Assembly (NCBI RefSeq): GCF_014705715.1
Contig: NZ_JACXLC010000001.1
Coordinates: 1,222,457 to 1,286,456 of the forward strand
Origin: Erythrobacter rubeus
GTDB taxonomy: Bacteria > Pseudomonadota > Alphaproteobacteria > Sphingomonadales > Sphingomonadaceae
Reading direction: 5' to 3'
DNA length: 64,000 nucleotides
Under the pieces are notes generated by a model that saw nothing but the letters and a program-made list of their open reading frames with translations, ran no database searches and had not been told where the DNA came from. Position numbers and translations under genes: made by a program. This document shows positions 1 through 8,602 of this stretch, one piece after another (positions within the stretch are counted from its first letter, which is position 1; each line of letters starts with the position of its first letter).

Positions 1-1768
1 AGGCAACAGGCTGACGATTTCGGACAATGGTCGCGGCATCCCGGTCGACGAGCATCCCAAGTTTCCGGGCAAATCGACCCTCGAAGTCATCCTGTCTACG
101 CTGCATTCTGGCGGCAAGTTCTCCGGCAAAGCCTACGCGACCAGCGGCGGCCTGCACGGTGTCGGCGTAAGCGTCGTCAACGCGTTGTCGTCTCACACCC
201 GCGTCGAAGTCGCCCGCGACAAGCAACTCTATGCGCAGGAGTTTGCGAAGGGTCAGACGCTTGGCAAGATCGAGGAAATCGGCGCGGCGCCCAACCGGCG
301 CGGCACCCAGGTCAGCTTCACGCCCGACACGGAGATTTTCGGCGACCGCAAGTTCAAGCCGCATCGGCTGTTCAAACTGGCGCGCTCCAAAGCATACCTG
401 TTCGCGGGTGTCGAAATCCGCTGGAAATGCGCCGAGAGCCTTGCCAGCGATGACGTGCCTGCCGAGGCAACTTTCAAGTTTCCCGGCGGTCTTGCAGACC
501 ATCTCGCCGAGCAGGTCGGCGCGCGCGAATGCGTGACCGCACAGCCCTTCACCGGCAATCAGGATTTCCCCGAGGGACCGGACGGCCAGTCTCAGGGCAA
601 GGTGGAGTGGGCCGTTGCGTGGCCGCTCTATTCCGATGGGTCGACCAGCTGGTACTGCAACACCGTCCCCACACCCGATGGCGGAACCCACGAACAGGGG
701 CTGCGTGCTGCGCTGACCAAGGGGCTCCGGGCGTTCGGCGAATTGACCGGCACGAAGAAAGCAAAGGACATTACCGCTGACGACGTGATGACGGGCGGCG
801 AAGTGATGCTGTCGGTTTTCATCCGCGACCCGCAGTTCCAGTCGCAGACCAAGGACCGCTTGACCTCTCCCGAAGCCGCGCGCCTCGTCGAAAACGCCGT
901 ACGCGACCATTTCGACCATTTCCTGACCGACAACATGGAGCGCGGCAAGGCGCTGCTGGGAGAGGTCATGGAGCGCATGGATGAGCGGCTGAAGCGCAAG
1001 CAGGAACGCGAGATCAAGCGCAAGAGCGCGACCAATGCGAAGAAGCTGCGCCTGCCCGGCAAGCTCACCGATTGCTCCGGCGAAACCGACGGCGAAACCG
1101 AGCTGTTCATCGTCGAAGGCGATTCCGCAGGCGGCAGCGCAAAGCAGGCGCGCGACCGCAAGACGCAGGCGATCCTGCCGATCCGGGGAAAGATCCTGAA
1201 CGTCGCCAGCGCGACCGCAGACAAGATCCGCGCCAATAGCGAGATCGCCGACCTGTCCCTTGCGCTCGGCTGCGGCACCCGGAAGGACTGCGATGCCGAG
1301 GCGCTGCGTTACGACCGCGTCATCATAATGACCGATGCCGACGTCGATGGCGCGCATATCGCGACCTTGTTGATGACGTTCTTCTTCCAGGAAATGCCTG
1401 ACATCGTTCGCAAGGGGCATCTGTTCCTCGCCCAGCCCCCCCTGTATCGTCTCACCGCCGGGAAAGAGAGCCGCTACGCGCGCGACGACGAACATCGCGC
1501 CGAGCTGGAACAGACGGTTTTCAAGGGCAAGAACGTCGAGGTTGCCCGGTTCAAAGGCCTCGGCGAGATGAACCCTCAGCAACTGCGCGAAACCACGATG
1601 CACCCGGACACGCGCTCGCTGATCCGCATCACTCTGCCGCCAGAATTCGAAGACCGGGCGGCTGTCAAAGAGCTGGTCGATCAGCTCATGGGCCGCAACC
1701 CCGAGCACCGCTTCAACTTCATCCAGAACCGCGCGGGCGAAATGGACCGCGACATGATCGATGCCTGA
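1..1768 (+). CDS. parE: DNA topoisomerase IV subunit B, 5' end outside window
   Basis: This is the ATPase/Toprim subunit of topoisomerase IV, which unlinks daughter chromosomes together with ParC. The reading frame is open from base 2, so the true start lies upstream; an apparent TTG start at 185 is internal. The opening residues show the GHKL ATP-binding motif (SDNGRGIP) and the ATP-lid region (GGLHGVGVSVVNALS). The Toprim signature (EGDSAGGSAKQARDRKTQ) and the metal-binding stretch MTDADVDGAHI follow. The end, with MGRNPEHRFNFIQNRA, fits ParE rather than GyrB. The stop is followed closely by a small membrane-protein gene on the same strand. Confidence 0.95.
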   Translation, partial: GNRLTISDNGRGIPVDEHPKFPGKSTLEVILSTLHSGGKFSGKAYATSGGLHGVGVSVVNALSSHTRVEVARDKQLYAQEFAKGQTLGKIEEIGAAPNRRGTQVSFTPDTEIFGDRKFKPHRLFKLARSKAYLFAGVEIRWKCAESLASDDVPAEATFKFPGGLADHLAEQVGARECVTAQPFTGNQDFPEGPDGQSQGKVEWAVAWPLYSDGSTSWYCNTVPTPDGGTHEQGLRAALTKGLRAFGELTGTKKAKDITADDVMTGGEVMLSVFIRDPQFQSQTKDRLTSPEAARLVENAVRDHFDHFLTDNMERGKALLGEVMERMDERLKRKQEREIKRKSATNAKKLRLPGKLTDCSGETDGETELFIVEGDSAGGSAKQARDRKTQAILPIRGKILNVASATADKIRANSEIADLSLALGCGTRKDCDAEALRYDRVIIMTDADVDGAHIATLLMTFFFQEMPDIVRKGHLFLAQPPLYRLTAGKESRYARDDEHRAELEQTVFKGKNVEVARFKGLGEMNPQQLRETTMHPDTRSLIRITLPPEFEDRAAVKELVDQLMGRNPEHRFNFIQNRAGEMDRDMIDA

Positions 1769-1811
1769 CGAGGAAAAGCCGCGCTATCCCAACCCCCGCG
1801 AAGAGGATATC

Positions 1812-2138
1812 ATGGCGGGCGACCGGCGCATTTCGCGTCCCGACAGCTCGCTGCCCGATTGGGAGGTGCCCGACACGGCGTACAGGCCGATCCCGATAGT
1901 TTGGTTTACCGGCGCGTTGGTGGTCCAGATGGTGGCCGTTTTCGCGATCTTCATCCTGCTGCTGGGTCAGCATGGAGCCATCACTATTGCGCTGTCCGCA
2001 CTGGTCACCGGCGCGATCGGAGCGTGGACCTGGGATCGCGGGATGAAGGACGCGGGCACCGGATGGAAGGTCGCGACCCTCGCCATCCTCACTCTCACAT
2101 TCCTGCTCGTATGCGCAGGTTCGCTAGACCGGCTCTAG
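1812..2138 (+). CDS. Small membrane protein, unknown function
   Basis: I do not recognise this protein. It has about 108 residues, with a short charged N-terminus and three hydrophobic segments (from PIPIVWFTGALVVQMVAVFA, from ITIALSALVTGAIGAW, and from VATLAILTLTFLLVCAG), so it is probably an inner-membrane protein. I chose the ATG at 1812 because GAGG lies five bases upstream. An in-frame ATG at 1761 overlaps the parE stop by eight bases and would add 17 residues, but it has no visible ribosome binding site. The gene probably shares the parE transcript. Its end overlaps the convergent hydrolase-OsmC gene by four bases. Confidence 0.65.
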   Translation: MAGDRRISRPDSSLPDWEVPDTAYRPIPIVWFTGALVVQMVAVFAIFILLLGQHGAITIALSALVTGAIGAWTWDRGMKDAGTGWKVATLAILTLTFLLVCAGSLDRL

Positions 2139-3352
2139 CTTTCCGTGTGAATGTGAAGATGCCCCTCTAACGTCTTGTGAACCGGGCATTTGTCGGCAAT
2201 TTCGATGATTTTTCGGCGCTGTTCCTCGGTCAGCTCATCGCCAAACACCTCGATCACTCGGTTGAGCGCCTGTGCGGTCATGCCCTCTTCTTCTGCAGAA
2301 AGCGCGTGTCCGCAGTCTTCCGCGTGGTTGCGCTCGTGAGTGACATGGATACGCGCGCCGTCGAATGGCCATTCCTTGCGGTCGGCATACATCTTCATCG
2401 TCATCGCGGTGCAGGTGCCCAGAGCGGCCAGCAGCAGGTCGTATGGGGTCGGCCCGGTATCGTCACCGCCATAGCTCCGGGGTTCATCCGCGACGAACCG
2501 GTGCGTAGCCGTGTGCACTTCGGTGCCAAATTTGCCGTGCCCGGTCTGCACCACAACTCCGTCTTCCGGCATCGGCCAATCGTCGCGCAGCGGCAGATAT
2601 CGCTGCGCCCAGCTCGCAATGATGCTCGCGGCAAATTCAGCGTCGGAGGGGTTGGTAAGCAAGTGGTCTGCACCCGCGAGGCTTACGAAGCTCTTCGGGT
2701 GAAACGCGGCCTGGAAGAGAGCGCTGGCGTGCTCGACACCGACAATGTCGTCGGAGGGGGAATGAAGCGCGAGGTACGGAATGCGCAGGTCTTTCACCAA
2801 GGCGAGCAAGTCCACCGAGCGCGTCTTTTCGAGGAATTCGCCGCTTAGGTTGAAGGGGCGTCCTCCGATTGTCACTTCGCCCTCGCCATCACGCTCGATC
2901 GCGTCGAGATCGCCGGAGATGTTGTGCAGGACGTGCGGAACATCCGAAGGCGCGCCGATGGTAGCGACCGCGGCAACCTTGGAGCTGCCCAGCTGCGAAG
3001 CAGCAGCAAGAACCGCCGCGCCGCCTAGACTGTGCCCGACGAGCAGGAGCTTGCCTTCGAAGCGCTCGAACAGATGCTCTGCAGCGGCGATGAGATCGAC
3101 GATGTCTGTCGCGAACCCGGCTTTGCCGAAATCACCGTCGCTCCCGCCAAGCCCGGTAAAATCGAAACGAAGGCATGCGATCCCTTGCCGGGCCAAGGCG
3201 CGCGCGACGCTGATCGCAGCGCGGCTCTGCTTCGTGCAGGTGAAGCAGTGCGCGAATACCGCAGCACCGCGAACCAGCCCGGTCGGCATTTCGAGCGCGC
3301 CGGACAATGTCTGTCCGCTCGGCGTGGCGATTGAAAGCGATTCCATCGGCAT
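2135..3352 (-). CDS. Fused alpha/beta hydrolase and OsmC-family protein
   Basis: This is a two-domain protein. Residues 1 to about 255 form an alpha/beta hydrolase with the nucleophile elbow GHSLGG (Ser108) and a late histidine in GADHLL. The C-terminal third is an OsmC/Ohr-type domain with both expected cysteines, one in ALGTCTAM and one in ADKCPVH. OsmC domains reduce organic hydroperoxides; the hydrolase substrate is unknown. The fusion is a known architecture in proteobacteria. The longest frame begins at 3373, but AGGAGG sits six bases before the ATG at 3352, which I therefore take as the start. The gene stands alone, divergent from moxR. Confidence 0.88.
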   Translation of the reverse strand: MPMESLSIATPSGQTLSGALEMPTGLVRGAAVFAHCFTCTKQSRAAISVARALARQGIACLRFDFTGLGGSDGDFGKAGFATDIVDLIAAAEHLFERFEGKLLLVGHSLGGAAVLAAASQLGSSKVAAVATIGAPSDVPHVLHNISGDLDAIERDGEGEVTIGGRPFNLSGEFLEKTRSVDLLALVKDLRIPYLALHSPSDDIVGVEHASALFQAAFHPKSFVSLAGADHLLTNPSDAEFAASIIASWAQRYLPLRDDWPMPEDGVVVQTGHGKFGTEVHTATHRFVADEPRSYGGDDTGPTPYDLLLAALGTCTAMTMKMYADRKEWPFDGARIHVTHERNHAEDCGHALSAEEEGMTAQALNRVIEVFGDELTEEQRRKIIEIADKCPVHKTLEGHLHIHTES

Positions 3353-3540
3353 AGGTGTCCTCCTTTCACCCATATTCGGGAAAAGGGCGCAAATCGCTAC
3401 ACCTCTTCTCCAAAAAGCCTTTCCGCATCGGCGCTTCTCTATTCAGATAGCCCGCGCCCTCACCTCTTGCGCCAGTGCGCGGGCCGCCCTATCGCAGCGC
3501 AGCATTTAAGTTTCGAATACGGACCAATCGAAGGATTCCC

Positions 3541-4410
3541 ATGACCGATCAGCCCAATGGCCAGCAGCGTTTCGAAGGCACGAGCGATTACATAGCGACC
3601 GATGACCTCAAGGTGGCTGTCAATGCCGCAGTGACCTTGCGCCGCCCGCTCCTGGTCAAAGGCGAACCCGGCACAGGCAAGACGGTTCTCGCTCACGAGA
3701 TTTCGAAGGCCATCAATGCGCCGCTGATCGAATGGAACGTCAAATCGACAACAAAAGCGCAGCAGGGCCTTTACGAATACGATGCCGTTGCTCGCCTGCG
3801 TGACGGTCAGCTGGGCGAAGAGCGGGTCCACGATATTCGCAACTACATCAAGAAGGGCAAGCTGTGGGAGGCGTTTACGTCCGAAGAGCTTCCCGTGCTG
3901 CTGATCGATGAGATCGACAAGGCCGATATCGAATTTCCGAACGATCTTCTTCAGGAGCTCGACCGGATGAGCTTCGACGTTTACGAAACGCAGGAGCGGA
4001 TCGAGGCGAAGGAGCGACCTATCGTCGTGATCACCTCGAACAATGAGAAAGAACTGCCGGACGCCTTTCTGCGCCGCTGTTTCTTCCATTACATCAAGTT
4101 TCCCGATCGCGAGACGATGCAGTCGATCATCGACGTGCACTATCCAGGCATCCAGAAGACGCTCGTGAAAAAGGCGATGGATATCTTCTACGAGCTGCGC
4201 GAAGTGCCCGGCCTCAAGAAAAAGCCATCGACCAGCGAGCTGCTCGATTGGCTCAAGCTGCTCCTCAACGAAGACATGCCGCTAGAGGTGCTGCAGGACT
4301 CCAATCCCAACAGCGCGATCCCGCCGATGCACGGCGCGCTGCTCAAGAACGAACAGGATGTGATGCTGTTCGAACGGCTTGCCTTCATGGCTCGCCGCAA
4401 TCCGACCTGA
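3541..4410 (+). CDS. MoxR-family AAA+ ATPase
   Basis: This is an AAA+ ATPase of the MoxR group, a chaperone-like class that usually works with a von Willebrand factor A protein to mature or activate other complexes. Walker A is GEPGTGKT (41-48) and Walker B is LLIDEID (to residue 126); sensor residues lie in VVITSNNEKELPDAFLRRC. The ATG at 3541 has AAGGA upstream, and the longer frame from 3475 adds a non-conserved leader. The likely partner is the VWA protein at 6378-7562. Two unrelated genes now lie between them, one of them on the opposite strand. Confidence 0.9.
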   Translation: MTDQPNGQQRFEGTSDYIATDDLKVAVNAAVTLRRPLLVKGEPGTGKTVLAHEISKAINAPLIEWNVKSTTKAQQGLYEYDAVARLRDGQLGEERVHDIRNYIKKGKLWEAFTSEELPVLLIDEIDKADIEFPNDLLQELDRMSFDVYETQERIEAKERPIVVITSNNEKELPDAFLRRCFFHYIKFPDRETMQSIIDVHYPGIQKTLVKKAMDIFYELREVPGLKKKPSTSELLDWLKLLLNEDMPLEVLQDSNPNSAIPPMHGALLKNEQDVMLFERLAFMARRNPT

Positions 4411-4859
4411 TGGCGCACCAGGGCGGATGCTTTTGCGGGGCGGTGCGTTTCACCATCGCCGCCGAACCACAGGGCGCCCGCTATTGCTGGTGCCGGGACT
4501 GCCAGCGGATCGCTTCCGGCATGGCGACGGTCAATGTTCTGTTCCCCGCCCCCTCCGTCGAATATTCCGGGCCGATCACCACGATCCAGCGTGTCGCCGA
4601 CAGCGGCAACACGGTCGAGCGCGGCTTTTGCGCGAAATGCGGATCGCAGCTTTACAGCGAGACGGTAAAGGGGCCGGAGCAGCCGATGCGCGTGCGCGCA
4701 GGCACGCTCGACGATCCCGAAATCTGCCCGCCGACTTCGATCATCTGGGGGCCGAGCGCGCCATCATGGGCGCCTTTCCCTGATGGCATGACTGTGCTTG
4801 AGGCCGGCCCCGGTTCCGCCGAATGGCAGCGGCCCGCCTCCGATCAATCGAAGGTGTAA
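4410..4859 (+). CDS. GFA/CENP-V domain zinc protein
   Basis: This is a 149-residue protein of the GFA (glutathione-dependent formaldehyde-activating-like) family. Zinc-binding cysteines are at 7 and 9 (GGCFCG), at 26, 28 and 31 (CWCRDC), and at 74 and 77 (FCAKCG). Most members have no proven substrate, and formaldehyde activity should not be assumed. The start codon overlaps the moxR stop by one base (TGATG), so translation is probably coupled. The 3' end overlaps the convergent chemotaxis-receptor gene by 16 bases. Confidence 0.85.
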   Translation: MAHQGGCFCGAVRFTIAAEPQGARYCWCRDCQRIASGMATVNVLFPAPSVEYSGPITTIQRVADSGNTVERGFCAKCGSQLYSETVKGPEQPMRVRAGTLDDPEICPPTSIIWGPSAPSWAPFPDGMTVLEAGPGSAEWQRPASDQSKV

Positions 4860-6244
4860 GCCAGTTCGAAATCGCCCCAGCGGCGGCCATTGATGATGAG
4901 CGGCACGTAGACATTGCGCACGACTAGATATTGCTCGCCGTCGCCCTCCTGCCGGTAGACAGCCATCATGTAAGGCGCGTCGCTCGCCTTGGCGCGCTTG
5001 TCGATCGGATCGAGGATCATCCGACCATTGCGGCAGAACTGGGTGTCGTGGGTCAGGTCACCGGTGGGCTTGCGTGAACGTTCGGTCAGGTGCGTTGGCA
5101 GATACCCGCTGAGATCGGTGCAGGCAGCGGCGATAACGTGCTCGCTCCCGGCCTTTGCCTCGTCCAGGAATGTGCGCCACTCGGCATGGGCCCAATCGGT
5201 CAGCGCGGTACGGAAACGCGGCGGATTGCTGCCGGAGATCTCTTCGTAATTCGTGTCGAACAGCGCCTCTTCCCTGAGCGCGCCTGACGCCAGCGCCGCT
5301 TCGGCATGTTGCCTCACCTCGGCCGCGATTTCCTGAGCCTTTTGCACCATCACGCTGTCTTGCGGTGAAAGCCCGGCATGGACGATCCGGTCGAACATCT
5401 CGCTAGCGGTAAGCTCAAGGTCGCCCATCTTGTGATGGGCGCCTTCAAGTTGCTCTTCATTATCGCGCGCGGCCTGATCGAAGCTGTTGAGCACATCCTG
5501 CACGGCGCCCACGTGATTACTGATCGTGCCGGTGGAACGGGCGATCACGTCATTCTGCTTATCCACCTCTTCCACAAGTTCGCCAACGCTGCTGATCGTC
5601 GTTTCGATCCGCGCGACCGATGCCTTCGCTTCGCTGCTGGCCTGTGAGCCAGCCTCGATACGGCCGATAACCTCGTTCGCCTCACCGCCGAGCGCCTCGA
5701 CGGTCTGGGCGATTTCTTCGGTAGCCTTGCGGGTGTCGTTCGCGAGGCTCTTCACCTCGCTCGCAACCACGGCGAAGGTTCGCCCCGCCTCGCCTGCGCG
5801 CATGGCCTCGATTGTCGCGTTGAGCGCGAGAATATTGGTCGTCTCGGCGATATCGTCGATGTCCTGCGCACTGCGGCGTACCTGTTCCATCGCCGCGGAA
5901 AAGCTGGTCACGTGCTGGCCAAGGGTGCCGACAAGGTCGAGCAGGCCGTTGATCTGATCGAGCGAAGCCTGGATCAGCGCGGTCCCCTCACCCAAGCGCT
6001 CGATCGCGCGTTCGGAAAGCAGGCGCGCTTCGTCGCTCGCCTCTGCCACCTTTTCCTGATCCACCTCCAGCGCGCGCACGGTCCCGCGCAGCGCCTCGTG
6101 TTCTTCGCGCAGCTTTTCAGACGACTGAATGACCGCCTTCACGACCCCGGCGACGTCGGTGCATCCGACCGTTACAGCGCCGCAGCTTTCAGGAATACTC
6201 TCGAGCGCGACTGCGTCGGTTGCATCGATGGCGGTAGATTTCAT
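4844..6244 (-). CDS. Soluble methyl-accepting chemotaxis receptor
   Basis: This 466-residue protein carries the MCP signalling hairpin tip ([20 protein letters not shown], about 134-153) flanked by long coiled coils from roughly residue 35 to 280. There is no hydrophobic segment, so the receptor is cytoplasmic. The order is inverted compared with classical MCPs: the signalling domain comes first and a sensor-like domain comes last (about 315-466). The last domain has [11 protein letters not shown], a TGD motif and [18 protein letters not shown], which resembles Cache-like C-terminal modules of other alphaproteobacterial receptors. No che or flagellar genes are nearby, so its pathway cannot be told from context. 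Confidence 0.85.
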   Translation of the reverse strand: MKSTAIDATDAVALESIPESCGAVTVGCTDVAGVVKAVIQSSEKLREEHEALRGTVRALEVDQEKVAEASDEARLLSERAIERLGEGTALIQASLDQINGLLDLVGTLGQHVTSFSAAMEQVRRSAQDIDDIAETTNILALNATIEAMRAGEAGRTFAVVASEVKSLANDTRKATEEIAQTVEALGGEANEVIGRIEAGSQASSEAKASVARIETTISSVGELVEEVDKQNDVIARSTGTISNHVGAVQDVLNSFDQAARDNEEQLEGAHHKMGDLELTASEMFDRIVHAGLSPQDSVMVQKAQEIAAEVRQHAEAALASGALREEALFDTNYEEISGSNPPRFRTALTDWAHAEWRTFLDEAKAGSEHVIAAACTDLSGYLPTHLTERSRKPTGDLTHDTQFCRNGRMILDPIDKRAKASDAPYMMAVYRQEGDGEQYLVVRNVYVPLIINGRRWGDFELAYTFD

Positions 6245-6377
6245 TGCGGCTGCGACCCCTGAGTATGAACAGTACCTTTGCCGCAGTAAGCGTTGATGGT
6301 TAGCGAAGCTTTAAGGGGCGGCGACTGACGTCGCTAAAAGACTGGAAACGCTGTCTCTGCGCCGCTACACCACACCC

Positions 6378-7562
6378 ATGTTTTTCAACTTCATGGACGA
6401 ACTGCGCGAAGCAGGTATCGGCGCGAGCTTCAAGGAGCACCTGACGCTGCTTGAAGCGCTCGACAAGGACGTGATCGAGCAGACGCCCGAGGCGTTCTAC
6501 TATCTCAGCCGCGCTACCTTCGTGAAGGACGAAGGGCTTCTCGACCGCTTCGACCAGGTTTTTCACAAAGTGTTCAAGGGGGTGATGACCGATTACGGGC
6601 AGAACCCGGTCGATATTCCCGAAGATTGGTTGAAAAACGTTGCCGAAAAATTCCTCACCGAAGAGGAAATGGCCGAGATCGAGAAACTCGGCAGCTGGGA
6701 CGAGATCATGGAGACGCTGAAAGAGCGTCTGGCCGAACAGGAAAAGCGCCACGAAGGCGGCAACAAGTGGATCGGCACCGGGGGCACCTCGCCGTTCGGC
6801 AATTCTGGCTACAACCCCGAAGGTGTGCGCATCGGCGGCGAGAGCAAGCACAAGCGCGCGATCAAGGTCTGGGAAAAGCGCGAGTTCAAGAACCTCGACA
6901 ACACCAAGGAACTGGGCACCCGCAACATCAAGATGGCGCTGCGCCGCCTGCGCCGGTTCGCGCGGGAGGGCGCCGCGGACGAGCTTGATCTCGATGCGAC
7001 CATCGATGGCACCGCGAAACAGGGCTGGCTCGACATTCACATGCGGCCCGAGCGTCACAATGCCGTGAAACTGCTGCTGTTCCTCGATGTGGGCGGCTCG
7101 ATGGACCCCTTCATTAAGCTTTGCGAAGAGCTGTTCAGCGCAGCCAATGCCGAATTCAAGAACCTCGAATTCTTCTACTTCCATAACTGCCTTTACGAAG
7201 GTGTTTGGAAGGACAACAAACGCCGCTGGCAGGAACGGACCAAGGTGTGGGACGTGCTCCACAAATACGGACACGATTACAAGGTGATCTTTGTCGGCGA
7301 TGCCGCGATGAGCCCCTACGAAATCACGCATCCGGGCGGCAGTGTCGAACACATGAACGAAGAAGCCGGCGCCGTATGGATGCAGCGCGTGACCAACACC
7401 TATCCTGCGACCATCTGGCTAAACCCCGTGCCTGAGAAGCAATGGGGCTATTCGCAATCGACGAAGATGATGAAAGAACTCGTCGACAACCGCATGTACC
7501 CGCTCACCCTGGAGGGGCTGGATGATGCGATGCGCGAGCTAAGCCGCAAGCAAGGGCACTAA
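6378..7562 (+). CDS. CoxE-like VWA-domain protein, partner of MoxR
   Basis: This 394-residue protein belongs to the CoxE-like VWA family that accompanies MoxR ATPases. An acidic alpha-helical N-terminal half (to about 200) precedes the VWA domain. The metal-site motif reads LFLDVGGSMD: D237, G239 and S241, so the usual DxSxS is DxGxS. Later VWA features are FFYFHN and VIFVGDAAMSPYE. The family is thought to assemble or load metal-dependent complexes with MoxR, but no target is visible here. The start at 6378 gives the family's usual MFFNFMDELR opening. Confidence 0.87.
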   Translation: MFFNFMDELREAGIGASFKEHLTLLEALDKDVIEQTPEAFYYLSRATFVKDEGLLDRFDQVFHKVFKGVMTDYGQNPVDIPEDWLKNVAEKFLTEEEMAEIEKLGSWDEIMETLKERLAEQEKRHEGGNKWIGTGGTSPFGNSGYNPEGVRIGGESKHKRAIKVWEKREFKNLDNTKELGTRNIKMALRRLRRFAREGAADELDLDATIDGTAKQGWLDIHMRPERHNAVKLLLFLDVGGSMDPFIKLCEELFSAANAEFKNLEFFYFHNCLYEGVWKDNKRRWQERTKVWDVLHKYGHDYKVIFVGDAAMSPYEITHPGGSVEHMNEEAGAVWMQRVTNTYPATIWLNPVPEKQWGYSQSTKMMKELVDNRMYPLTLEGLDDAMRELSRKQGH

Positions 7563-7582
7563 GCGCCGCACCACAGCGCGCG

Positions 7583-8599
7583 CTAGTAGGCGTCGACCAC
7601 CTCAAACAGAGTCCGAATTTGAGAGCGCTCTTCGGCGCTGATCTCCGGCCGCCACACATCAAAGATCAACACCAATCGGTCGGTCGCGGCGTCATTCCAT
7701 GCCTCGTGCTCGACCGTGTCATCGAACATCATCAGCTTGCCGTATTCCCATTCGCGCTTTTGCTCTCCCACGCGCAGCGCGCCGTTGCCGGGTACGATGA
7801 GCGGCAGGTGACACACGTAGCGGGTGTTGATCATCCCAGTATGCGGCGGAATGCGCGAACCTGCGCGCAGCATTGAGAACATCACCGAAGGCGCGCGGTT
7901 GCCTATATCGCACAGCGGCGCATTCTCCGACACGCTGGACCATGTCTTTGGAGCCAATTCGATCCTTTCAGGCACGGGCGCACCCTTGTCCGTCAGGTCC
8001 AGCGTACTCCAGGACGAGTTTTCCAGCATACCGTGCACGTCGCCCTGCGGACGATCCTGCGTCGCTTTGACGTAGGGGCCGAAATCCGCACCGCCGGCGA
8101 GCAGCGCTTTGGCTTCACTGAGGATGTTATCGGTCTGGGCCTCTATCATTGCCGCCCATTCAGCCGAATTCGGGTCCGCGAATTCAACATGCGGAAGGTC
8201 CGGATAGAAGTACATTTGCGGCATCTGCGGATATCGCACGTAAACTGCCTCGCGCTGCCTTTCACCCAGCATGAGAGCCAGCGATTTGGCGAAACGGGGG
8301 TGCATGTCGCCTACGGCTAATCCCCGCTCGACCAGCCCCTCCCTGATGACGTCACCGAACCGGCGCGCCAGCCATTCGCACGCATCGCGTGCTCGCAGCA
8401 GTTCCGAGCGATTGATGGGTGCGCCCTCGGCCGCCAGCCTTCCGACTTGGCCATAGTACGCGTTGGCAGCTCTGTGATCCCCGGCAAGCATGCGGTTGTC
8501 GGCCTTGGCGAGCATGGCCAGCGCATCGCGCCTGTCCGCGCCGAGCCGCCGGTCTGCTTCGGCCTCGTCCATAGCCGGATTAGGTCGGTCAATAGCCAT
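7583..8599 (-). CDS. Aspartyl/asparaginyl beta-hydroxylase-like dioxygenase
   Basis: This 338-residue protein has an alpha-helical N-terminal region and a C-terminal cupin-like 2-oxoglutarate dioxygenase domain of the Asp/Asn hydroxylase (AspH/LpxO-like) family. Visible catalytic features are SRIPPHTGMINTR (first His), VCHLPLIVPGNGALRV, the second His in FDDTVEHEAWND, and a following Arg region (DRLVLIFDVWRP). The substrate cannot be deduced; members act on proteins, lipid A or small molecules. It begins three bases after the stop of the NamZ-like gene, so the two are almost certainly cotranscribed. A more compact relative lies at 15081-15857. Confidence 0.85.
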   Translation of the reverse strand: MAIDRPNPAMDEAEADRRLGADRRDALAMLAKADNRMLAGDHRAANAYYGQVGRLAAEGAPINRSELLRARDACEWLARRFGDVIREGLVERGLAVGDMHPRFAKSLALMLGERQREAVYVRYPQMPQMYFYPDLPHVEFADPNSAEWAAMIEAQTDNILSEAKALLAGGADFGPYVKATQDRPQGDVHGMLENSSWSTLDLTDKGAPVPERIELAPKTWSSVSENAPLCDIGNRAPSVMFSMLRAGSRIPPHTGMINTRYVCHLPLIVPGNGALRVGEQKREWEYGKLMMFDDTVEHEAWNDAATDRLVLIFDVWRPEISAEERSQIRTLFEVVDAY

Positions 8600-8602
8600 A
8601 GC

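Noticed and set aside
1-1768. GyrB instead of ParE
   Set aside because: The C-terminal end and the Toprim surroundings fit ParE, and the protein lacks GyrB-type ending residues.
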